Below, piece after piece: positions 6,860 to 13,892 of a stretch of DNA of 64,000 nucleotides (position 1 is its first letter; the number at the start of each line of letters is the position of its first letter). The stretch spans positions 558,001 through 622,000 of the forward strand of contig JAJYYR010000001.1 in NCBI GenBank assembly GCA_021800805.1, given 5' to 3'. Source of the stretch: a bacterium (lineage in GTDB: Bacteria; SZUA-79; Acidulodesulfobacterales; Acidulodesulfobacteraceae). The translations under genes were made by a program, and so were the position numbers. The notes below the pieces were generated by a model, which saw nothing but the letters and a program-made list of their open reading frames with translations, did no database searches and was not told where the DNA came from.

Positions 6860-7168
6860 ATGGCAAAATTTAACGAAGATGACGTTCTTGAAAAATTAAA
6901 AAACATTATAGATCCCGAACTTGAAGTAAATATTGTGGATTTAGGGCTGGTATATAAAATAAATTTAAATGAAAACGGCAACATAGTCCTCGATATGACT
7001 TTAACCGCAAAGGGGTGTCCTATAAGCAACGTCATAAAATACGAGGTCGAGGAGGCGTTAAAAAGCATTCCGGGCGTTAACGGCGTAAAGGTAAATTTTG
7101 TATGGGAGCCGGAGTGGAATCCTTCGATGATAAAGTCGGACGCGCTAAAAAGGCTGAAAACCCATTAA
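6860..7168 (+). CDS. MIP18/DUF59-family iron-sulfur cluster assembly factor (SufT/PaaD-like)
   Basis: A 102-residue single-domain MIP18-family protein. The conserved pattern is NIIDPELEVNIVDLGLVYKI (12-31), then LDMTLTAKGCPISN with the family's reactive Cys at about residue 54. Proteins of this family help mature Fe-S enzymes. Length equals the family norm. AGGAG lies about nine bases before the ATG. No suf or isc genes are adjacent, so its partner is not apparent here. The next gene encodes a membrane protein that may bind haem, but co-function is not shown. Confidence 0.85.
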   Translation: MAKFNEDDVLEKLKNIIDPELEVNIVDLGLVYKINLNENGNIVLDMTLTAKGCPISNVIKYEVEEALKSIPGVNGVKVNFVWEPEWNPSMIKSDALKRLKTH

Positions 7169-7302
7169 GCCGGCATTCGATATACCGGATGCCGTATCGT
7201 ACTTACTATGCCATACCGCTTAGGCTGCATCTTATATATATTTATATATTTAATTAAGGCAATTATAAAATATGAACAATAAAAATAATAGGTGATTAAT
7301 AC

Positions 7303-8550
7303 ATGAATGCAACCGACAGTTCAATCGAAATATCGTTAAAGCACATTAAAACCGCTCTTATACTTTTGCCGGTTTTTTTTATCGTAATGTTTTTAGATTC
7401 CAAAAATTTTAACGAATATTTTTTTATGAACGTAAAAATAATCTCCTTAACCCATATATTTACCCTTGGATTTTTACTGATGATAATTATGGGAGCTTCT
7501 TATATGCTTTTGCCGGTTGCGCTCGGCGTAAAGATAGCGTATGAAAAGCTTTTCTTCCCCGTTTATTATGCCTATACGGCATCTTTATTATTATTCATTA
7601 TAGGCATGCACTATTTTATCGGTTCGGTCATTGCCGTCGGCGGAGTCCTTTTATTTATATCCATTTTAATTTATAACGTTAACATACTCGCCAGTTTGAA
7701 AAAGGTAAAAAAATGGGATTATTCCGCAGCCGGAATCGCTTTTGCATATTCATATCTTTTTATAGGATTGTCGGTGGGATTATATTTGGCTTTATCGTTT
7801 TATTTTAAAATAGGGCTGAATATTTACGACATACTTCAGGACCATATTTACGTAATGTTTATCGGCTTTGCCGCTATGCTTTTTATTGCAATTTCATACA
7901 GACTGCTTCCTATGTTCTATATGACTAAAACCCCCGTTAACTTATACTGGAAAACCGATTTATTCGCCGTTAATGTAGGCATTATAGCGATACTTGCCTC
8001 TTCGTTTTTTGGAAACGGGTCTGCCGTCCATATTTATTTAAACGGTATCGGCGGATGGCTGTTGGGATTAGGAATCCTTTTATACTGCTATATATTTTTT
8101 AATCTTATGCTAAAAAGGCTTAAGAAGAAGTTTGATATTACGACTTTTTATCTATTTACCGGCATTATATTTTTAATACTGGCGACCGTGATAGGTTTGT
8201 TGCTGGTAATAATACCGCAAAAAGATTTGAATTTGTTCGGCGGTATAAACGGTGTATATTACATATTCGGATTTCTTGGACTGTTCGGTTTTGCAGGTAT
8301 GGTTATTATCGGATTTTTACATAAAATATATCCGTTTCTAATAAGCCTTAAAGTATTTGAAAAGGCAAAGAAAGGGGCTTACGGAAAACTCTTTTCCGAC
8401 TTAAAAACTAAATATTTAGAATATTTAATATTCGGTCTTTTTTTGGCAGGTTCTATTCTGTGGATATTTTATTTGATTCAAATTGCCGCCGCAGTTCTTT
8501 TTATAGCCTCTTTAATGCTTTTGTTTCATATACTCTCTATGGGCTGGTAA
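7303..8550 (+). CDS. Multi-pass membrane protein, possibly haem-copper-oxidase-I or NnrS-like
   Basis: A 415-residue protein with about twelve hydrophobic helices spread over its length. Helix two starts with LTHIFTLGF and continues MIIMGASYMLLPV; a later helix is preceded by QDHIYVMFIGF. Such His-led helices followed by GF and pro-rich segments recall proteins related to subunit I of haem-copper oxidases or to NnrS, in which histidines ligate haem. I cannot identify the full oxidase ligand set, so an electron-transfer or NO-related role is only a guess. Only a weak Shine-Dalgarno (TAGGTGAT) precedes the ATG. It is separated from the DUF2249 gene by a strong bidirectional terminator. Confidence 0.6.
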   Translation: MNATDSSIEISLKHIKTALILLPVFFIVMFLDSKNFNEYFFMNVKIISLTHIFTLGFLLMIIMGASYMLLPVALGVKIAYEKLFFPVYYAYTASLLLFIIGMHYFIGSVIAVGGVLLFISILIYNVNILASLKKVKKWDYSAAGIAFAYSYLFIGLSVGLYLALSFYFKIGLNIYDILQDHIYVMFIGFAAMLFIAISYRLLPMFYMTKTPVNLYWKTDLFAVNVGIIAILASSFFGNGSAVHIYLNGIGGWLLGLGILLYCYIFFNLMLKRLKKKFDITTFYLFTGIIFLILATVIGLLLVIIPQKDLNLFGGINGVYYIFGFLGLFGFAGMVIIGFLHKIYPFLISLKVFEKAKKGAYGKLFSDLKTKYLEYLIFGLFLAGSILWIFYLIQIAAAVLFIASLMLLFHILSMGW

Positions 8551-8595
8551 TGTATGTAATATAAATGATATAAGATGATATAAAAAGGAAGTAAT

Positions 8596-8626
8596 AAAAA
8601 GGACGGATTTAAAATCCGTCCTTTTT
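8596..8626. terminator. Bidirectional intrinsic terminator
   Basis: AAAAAGGACGGATTT at 8596-8610 pairs perfectly with its complement at 8612-8626, leaving A-rich and T-rich flanks on both strands. It lies between the convergent membrane-protein gene (ends 8550) and DUF2249 gene (ends 8664), so it can serve both. Confidence 0.85.
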
Positions 8627-8663
8627 AAGTTTAATCTGTATCTGCATCCGTTAATTATATTAA

Positions 8664-9203
8664 TTATCTCCAAATCTTTATGGTGTAAAGGTCGTCCCCC
8701 GTTTCTTCCGTTAAGAATTTGTACCCCGCATCTTTTAATCTCGGATATAAATGTATCGGTTTCCTTTCATGGATTATATGAAGGGCGGAATCGCCTCCTA
8801 AGCCTTCAAGCGTGGAAAATATCTTGAGAAGAGGCTGAGGCGGCTCAAGCCCTCTTACGTCAAGTTCTACGATATTCTGTTTATGGGCAAGGTTTTTTAA
8901 ATCCTCGTCGCCGAATTGATTTTCGTCGGCTTCTTCGGAAACTTTGACAGGTTTTGCCCCGGTATCGTTTCTAAAAAAAATTATTTCAAATCCTTCCGGC
9001 ACTTTATTAGTTATATGCTCGAATCCTTTATTTTTCAAAACCGAATAAAGCGGAAAAGGTTCGAAACTATTTATTAAATCCAGCGCCTCGCCGTCCTTTA
9101 ATTCATTTACCGCTCCCATAATTTTTTTAAACGGGTCCGCCCCGTTTTTAATATCTTCTCTTACGTCTAGTTTTATTCTTTTTAAACCGTTTAAATTTTG
9201 CAT
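8664..9203 (-). CDS. Protein with two DUF2249 (TusA/SirA-like fold) domains
   Basis: This 179-residue protein contains two tandem DUF2249 repeats. The first (about residues 10-78) has LDVREDI and FEPFPLYSVLKNKGF; the second (about 111-178) has ELDVRGLEPPQPLLKI and RKPIHLYPRLKDAGY. A polar linker joins them. DUF2249 shares the small alpha-beta fold of the TusA sulfur carriers, but the first repeat has no Cys in the position TusA uses, and I see no conserved Cys in the second. The hemerythrin gene lies 15 bases upstream on the same strand, so the pair is an operon. DUF2249 and hemerythrin-like proteins are often neighbours or fusions and are associated with nitrogen-oxide metabolism; the biochemical role is unknown. 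Confidence 0.85.
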   Translation of the reverse strand: MQNLNGLKRIKLDVREDIKNGADPFKKIMGAVNELKDGEALDLINSFEPFPLYSVLKNKGFEHITNKVPEGFEIIFFRNDTGAKPVKVSEEADENQFGDEDLKNLAHKQNIVELDVRGLEPPQPLLKIFSTLEGLGGDSALHIIHERKPIHLYPRLKDAGYKFLTEETGDDLYTIKIWR

Positions 9204-9218
9204 GATTTTGTCCTCTTT

Positions 9219-9713
9219 TTATTTAATAGTGAGTATTTTTTCCATGATATTCCGCTTCTCGTCCGGAGTCAGATGCATCTCAGCCATATTGAATAATATG
9301 TTGTCTTCTTTGTCCTCATGTTCAGACAAAAGCTGGCTTAAAGAACTTCCTACGCCTATAAGGGATTTATAATCTTTACTCGACGGATAATCGTTAATTT
9401 TTGATTTAAAGCCGGTGGAAAGGTCTCTGCAATGATTGTGTTCGATAATCATAACGTTAATTGGTCCGGTTTCTATGCCTATATAATTTCCGAGAACCGG
9501 AAATAAAGCCTCCTCCTCCCTTTTGAAGTGTATTTCTAAGTCTTTATCCATAAAAGCGATTATTTCGCTTAACCGATTTATTAAGTTATTTCTATCTTCG
9601 TCCGATCCGGCAGAGGTCGTTTTCTTTAAATATCCGTCGAGTTTATTTAAAACGCTTCTAATTTCTTCGTGTTCGATTCTTAAAGCCGCAAGAGGGTCAT
9701 GACTTGCATCCAT
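9219..9713 (-). CDS. Hemerythrin HHE-domain protein
   Basis: A 164-residue four-helix-bundle protein expected to bind a di-iron centre. Candidate ligands are H14 in RIEHEEI, H61 and E65 in IHFKREEEALFP, H93 in IIEHNHCRDL, and H131 and E132 or D136 in SEHEDKEDNILF. Related proteins bind O2 or NO, or act as iron stores (RIC/YtfE repairs Fe-S clusters after nitric oxide damage). AAAGGAGC precedes the ATG. It is cotranscribed with the DUF2249 gene and divergent from the haem-c sensor, with a perfect 14-base palindrome in between. A role in O2 or NO response is inference. Confidence 0.9.
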   Translation of the reverse strand: MDASHDPLAALRIEHEEIRSVLNKLDGYLKKTTSAGSDEDRNNLINRLSEIIAFMDKDLEIHFKREEEALFPVLGNYIGIETGPINVMIIEHNHCRDLSTGFKSKINDYPSSKDYKSLIGVGSSLSQLLSEHEDKEDNILFNMAEMHLTPDEKRNIMEKILTIK

Positions 9714-9806
9714 AGTAAAAGCTCCTTTTAGTTAAATTTTTATTAAATTTTAGTTAAATTAAAATTGAATTATTATATTATTTTATCATAAAATGTTTTT
9801 ATTGCA

Positions 9807-9820
9807 GTGACAAATGTCAC
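9807..9820. promoter_or_regulatory. Palindromic CRP/FNR-family-type operator
   Basis: GTGACA at 9807-9812 and TGTCAC at 9815-9820 form a perfect inverted repeat around AA, with flanking TTGCA and TGCAA. The half-site resembles those of CRP-superfamily regulators, including the NO-responsive HcpR group in anaerobes. It lies 94 bases upstream of the hemerythrin start and 108 upstream of the GGDEF-EAL start, so it could serve either direction. Confidence 0.5.
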
Positions 9821-9860
9821 AAATGCAAAAAAGATAAATATTAAAATTTATTTTGTATAA

Positions 9861-9869
9861 TGGTATAAT
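9861..9869 (+). promoter_or_regulatory. Extended -10 promoter of the GGDEF-EAL gene
   Basis: TGG-TATAAT (9861-9869) is an extended -10 element with another TATAAT just before it (9856-9861). Transcription from here would give a leader of about 50 bases. No good -35 box is present, suggesting an activator; the palindrome at 9807-9820 is centred about 50 bases upstream. Confidence 0.5.
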
Positions 9870-9928
9870 CTAAAATAGATAAATTATAATTCGCAAATTA
9901 TTATTTAAATAAATTAAATAAAAAATAT

Positions 9929-12532
9929 ATGACCCTAAAACTTCCGCGGCTTTTTAAAAGATTGGATAAATTTATACTCTGCATTGCCGTTTCCACAAGC
10001 GTGGCTATCGCGGTTATATCCGCTTACCTTCTGTATAATTTCGGAAATAAAATAATAAATGCCGGAGCTACTACCACGAGCTCCTATATAGCCGACCAGA
10101 CCTTCAATACTATGTATCAGATAATGAAGAGGGGATGGAACGAAAAGCAGGTGGAAGGTTTTATCGGGGCGTTGAAGAAGTCCTCCAAGAATGAAAAGAT
10201 GGTAGGAGTTTCTATATTTAGAGGCTCTATCGTAAATAAACAGTTCGGTCTGGTTCCCCAGCCGAAGGAAAACGGTATCGTTAAAAAGGCGTTCAAAACA
10301 AAATCGATAGTTCATAGGATTGTCGGAAACAAAGATATTTATGCCTATCCATTACTTGCAAAACCGATGTGTCTGAGATGCCACACTATGGCTAAAACAG
10401 GCGACGTCAACGGGGTAATAGAAGTTTCTTTTGATACTGCAAATTTGACCAATAAGTTCAAGGGTTATTATTTCTTTATTCTATTTCTCATTTTTATTCT
10501 GCCGATTTCGGGCGGGGTTTTTGTAACTTTAATCTTAAGGCGTTCTATTAAGCACGGGATAGAAAGCATAAATAAAGAAGTAGAAAATATAAAAACCGTG
10601 AAAGATTTGAAATCGTTAGACACAAAGCTTATAGACCTTAAGTTCGACGAGTTTAACCAGATTTATAAAGGAGTCGGCGGACTTTCTACAAGGCTTAGAG
10701 ATATAGCCGTAGATAAAGACGTTCTCGAATTTGAAATAAAACTTCTGGAGCGCTTTATTATTACGTCGGAAGTCGTTAAAGACTGGAAGGAGCATGTCTT
10801 TAACCTCCTGATAGAAATGAACAATATTATTAAAGTGTATAATGTTTTTTCGATATTCATTCAGGATGAAAATTTAATCGAAATAGAGGTATTTTGGAAA
10901 GGAGAACCGACCGAAAAGACTAAAAAACTATTCGATAAGCTTATTTATCAAAGCATATACCATAACGGACTGAACAGTTTTTTTATACAGGGCATAGGAA
11001 ACCATGAGATATTTCATAATATAGCCGATAAAAATTCTAAAATTCCTGAACTCTCCGAAGATGATTTATCGGTTCAGACAAAAAAGGTAATTCTGGATAC
11101 TCCGCATATAGGGGGCATCGTAGGTATAGGGATTCAGGCGGAGGAGTCCATAGATACCGTCAGAGATCTTGTAATAAGCAGTGTTTTAACCACTCTTTTG
11201 AACGTTATCGGCTCTATTAAAGCCATATATAAATATACCAAAGAACTTGAATATTACGCTACCAGGGACGGGCTTACGAGCCTGTATAATCAGCGTGTTT
11301 TTATGGAATTTCTGCATTATGAAGTCGAAAGGTCAAAGAGAAATAACAATCCTTTTAGTTTAGTCTTTATCGATTTCGACAATTTTAAGTTGATTAACGA
11401 TATGTATGGACATAACTTCGGAGATAAGTTTCTTAAAGCTATATCGGATATACTCGAAAAAGAAAAAAGAAGCGAGGATATTTTAGCGCGCTACGGCGGG
11501 GACGAATTCGTAATGATTCTTCCGGGAGCGAAAGAAGAACAGGCATATATGATTTCCAACAAAATCAGGGAAAGCATAAAGAAGTTTTCGCTGTTGGATT
11601 CTAATACCCAAAAATTGGTTGGAGCAACCGTTTCAATCGGTATAGCGGTCTATCCTTATTCGGCGACGGACGAAAAAGACTTGTTTTTGCTTGCCGATAA
11701 TATGATGTATAAAGCCAAAAAAATCGGGAAGGATACGGTTTATACCGCAAGTGAAGAGGATGCCATTTCGGTATATAAAGAGGTTTCGGAAAAGAGCAAA
11801 ATGGTCTTGAATGCTCTGGAGCAGGATATAATATTACCTTATTTTCAGCCTATAATGGACTTGAACACGGGAGGCGTTATCGCTCATGAGCTTTTAATGC
11901 GGATAAAATTAGATAATATTAAAGGCGATATGCCTAATATTATTTCTGCCGGAGAATTTATAGAAATAGCAGAGAATATAGGCGTTGCGCATAAGTTAGA
12001 TTTAATACTGCTCGAGAAGGCTTTTATAAAAATTAAGGAAGAAGGCTATAGTAGCGATATGTTTATAAATCTTTCTCCGAAATCCTTAATAGTTACGGAT
12101 TATGTGAAAACGGTAAAACGTCTGTCTTTAAAATATAATATAGACACTTCCAAAATAGTTTTTGAGTTGACGGAAAGGGAAACCGTAAAAAATATAACTC
12201 TTTTGGAAAAGTTCGTAGTCAACCTTAAATATGAAGGATTCAGATTTGCGGTGGACGATTTTGGCTCCGGTTTTAGTTCTTTTTTATATATTAAGAGATT
12301 TCCTATAGATTTTCTTAAAATAGACGGCGAATTTATAAGGGGAATTTTTGACGATAAAATGGATAGGGCGGTAGTAGTAAGCTCAATTTCGATTGCTAAA
12401 GAAATGGGGATTAAGACTATCGCCGAATTTATAGAATCCGACGAAGTCTTAACAGAATTGAAAAACTTAAAAGTTGATTACGCTCAGGGATTTTTTATTG
12501 GAATACCCTCCGAACATTTTTCCTCGAAATAA
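9929..12532 (+). CDS. Membrane sensor with haem-c motif, GGDEF and EAL domains
   Basis: This 867-residue protein makes and/or breaks cyclic di-GMP. A first membrane helix is at about 16-36. A periplasmic sensor with a CLRCH haem-c motif (148-152), as in DUF3365-type sensors, is followed by a second helix at about 180-203. A GAF-like linker region spans about 265-430. GGDEF is at 523-527 with an intact I-site RSED (514-517) five residues before it. The EAL domain keeps ELL (654-656), N714, E746, D776-D777, K797 and E833, so both halves could be active. No Shine-Dalgarno is seen; the upstream palindrome and divergent hemerythrin suggest gas or redox control. Ligand and net activity are unknown. 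Confidence 0.92.
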   Translation: MTLKLPRLFKRLDKFILCIAVSTSVAIAVISAYLLYNFGNKIINAGATTTSSYIADQTFNTMYQIMKRGWNEKQVEGFIGALKKSSKNEKMVGVSIFRGSIVNKQFGLVPQPKENGIVKKAFKTKSIVHRIVGNKDIYAYPLLAKPMCLRCHTMAKTGDVNGVIEVSFDTANLTNKFKGYYFFILFLIFILPISGGVFVTLILRRSIKHGIESINKEVENIKTVKDLKSLDTKLIDLKFDEFNQIYKGVGGLSTRLRDIAVDKDVLEFEIKLLERFIITSEVVKDWKEHVFNLLIEMNNIIKVYNVFSIFIQDENLIEIEVFWKGEPTEKTKKLFDKLIYQSIYHNGLNSFFIQGIGNHEIFHNIADKNSKIPELSEDDLSVQTKKVILDTPHIGGIVGIGIQAEESIDTVRDLVISSVLTTLLNVIGSIKAIYKYTKELEYYATRDGLTSLYNQRVFMEFLHYEVERSKRNNNPFSLVFIDFDNFKLINDMYGHNFGDKFLKAISDILEKEKRSEDILARYGGDEFVMILPGAKEEQAYMISNKIRESIKKFSLLDSNTQKLVGATVSIGIAVYPYSATDEKDLFLLADNMMYKAKKIGKDTVYTASEEDAISVYKEVSEKSKMVLNALEQDIILPYFQPIMDLNTGGVIAHELLMRIKLDNIKGDMPNIISAGEFIEIAENIGVAHKLDLILLEKAFIKIKEEGYSSDMFINLSPKSLIVTDYVKTVKRLSLKYNIDTSKIVFELTERETVKNITLLEKFVVNLKYEGFRFAVDDFGSGFSSFLYIKRFPIDFLKIDGEFIRGIFDDKMDRAVVVSSISIAKEMGIKTIAEFIESDEVLTELKNLKVDYAQGFFIGIPSEHFSSK

Positions 12533-12562
12533 GGCGCCGGCAAGTAAAATAAAAAAAGAATA

Positions 12563-12653
12563 AAAAAAAGGGGACAGATTTATTTATTTTCGGTCTAAAA
12601 GCCCTCAAATATAGGCAGGAGTAAGAAAATAAATAAATCTGTCCCCTTTTTTT
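12563..12653. repeat. GGGGACAGA long inverted repeat, REP/MITE-like, copy 1
   Basis: A perfect 29-base inverted repeat: the left arm at 12563-12591 starts AAAAAAAGGGGACAGATTT and the right arm at 12625-12653 is its exact reverse complement. A 33-base spacer contains GCCCT and AGGCAGG. The GGGGACAGA core recurs at 13833 and 24407. Such palindromes resemble REP elements moved by RAYT (IS200-like Y1) transposases, but no transposase is in the window. It lies between the sensor gene and a secreted protein gene, and its stem and T tract could also terminate transcription. Confidence 0.75.
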
Positions 12654-12810
12654 ATCCCATTTATAAGGTTATTAATATATCTTAATTATTATATATATTT
12701 TTATGTAAAATAGTTAAGAATTATAATTGATTTATTTTTTTTAATATGTTAAAACGATAAATACAGTTGATTAAATTAACGTTTTACAAAAAAATGAGGA
12801 GGAAAGAGTT

Positions 12811-13806
12811 ATGAATCGATTTAAACTAAATCTTTTGTTATTATCGATTTTTGCATTTCTATCGACGTTTTTAGTTACGGGGAGTGCATTTGCCGCCGAT
12901 TACGGGGTGTTTACTAAAGTTGCCGTCAATGTTCCCGGAAGCATTTCATCCGTAACGCAAAAAGTCGAATCGGCTTTAAACAGCCATAACTGGACGGTTA
13001 TAGGCAAACTTAACACGTCGCTTCCGAGCGGAGATTCTTATAGTTCTACGGTTATCGTCGCAACTAACGAAGTTTACGATAAGTATATGGCAGATAACGG
13101 AAATTATCCTTTAGGCGCTTTTGGACTGCCTTTAAGAGTAGCCGTTTATACTACGCCTAATCAGGGCGTCGTTGTAAGTATGCTAAATCTGCCGGCATTG
13201 GCGAGAACTTTTTCCGGTAATTCTTACGTGAATTATGCGGTAGAAGTTAATAACTATTTAAAAAACGCAATAAGAGAAGCGGTTGGCGGAACGCCGTCCG
13301 ACGACCAATATGGTCCTATGAGAAGCGGCAGGTTTCCGGGCGGTATCGGAGGCGGCTCGTTTCCCGGGAGCGTAGATCAAATAGCCAACTATTCCGGAAG
13401 CACGGATTCAAACTTATTGGGTGTGGCGAATCTTGTTTTAAAAGGTATAGAACATAACAACGGAGGATGGCATTTAGTTTATAAGATAGAAAAGCCGTCT
13501 ATCGGGTTTATAGAACTCGGCGTTACAAGAAGTTCCACGGAAAGACATTCAATAGAAATCGACAGCGGCGCAAGAGCGACCTCAGGGGATAAATTTCCGG
13601 GGATAGACCACAGCCCCGCTTATCCGGTCGAAATACTTATATACAGGGACGGGAATTATACAGACGTTTCGATCCTGGGAGAAATGTGGAGAATGAAGTA
13701 TTACTTTGCCGATGCAGGCATGATGGCTTTTATGAGCCATATGGGAATGCCCGGCTCTATTCAGGGTTCTTTGAAGCAGATGATTTTATACGGATTGGCA
13801 TATTAA
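12811..13806 (+). CDS. Secreted protein of unknown function
   Basis: A 331-residue protein with a clear Sec signal peptide: basic MNRFK, a hydrophobic core, then TGSAFA followed by ADYG, so cleavage is likely after about residue 28. Residues about 30-135 (VAVNVPGSISSVTQKVESAL, then NSHNWTVIGKLN) look like a DUF302-type alpha-beta domain. A glycine-rich linker follows (about 170-190, GRFPGGIGGGSFPG), then a C-terminal region with no recognised motif. AGGAGGAAAG precedes the ATG at good spacing. It is flanked by repeat elements on both sides, so it stands alone. Periplasmic or exported location is well supported; function is unknown. Confidence 0.75.
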   Translation: MNRFKLNLLLLSIFAFLSTFLVTGSAFAADYGVFTKVAVNVPGSISSVTQKVESALNSHNWTVIGKLNTSLPSGDSYSSTVIVATNEVYDKYMADNGNYPLGAFGLPLRVAVYTTPNQGVVVSMLNLPALARTFSGNSYVNYAVEVNNYLKNAIREAVGGTPSDDQYGPMRSGRFPGGIGGGSFPGSVDQIANYSGSTDSNLLGVANLVLKGIEHNNGGWHLVYKIEKPSIGFIELGVTRSSTERHSIEIDSGARATSGDKFPGIDHSPAYPVEILIYRDGNYTDVSILGEMWRMKYYFADAGMMAFMSHMGMPGSIQGSLKQMILYGLAY

Positions 13807-13832
13807 TCCATATACATAAAAAAGTTAAAAAA

Positions 13833-13882
13833 GGGGACAGATTTGAGAAAAAGGGGTCTGATTTTAAATCAGACCCCTTTTT
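13833..13882. repeat. GGGGACAGA/GGGGTCTGA palindrome, REP-like copy 2, also a terminator
   Basis: GGGGACAGATTTGAG (13833-13847) is a half copy of the repeat at 12563. It is followed by a perfect 17-base inverted repeat: AAAAAGGGGTCTGATTT at 13848-13864 pairs with 13866-13882. The A and T tracts on both sides make it a bidirectional terminator between the convergent secreted-protein gene (ends 13806) and nrdJ (ends 13893). Confidence 0.75.
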
Positions 13883-13892
13883 CTATTGCGCA

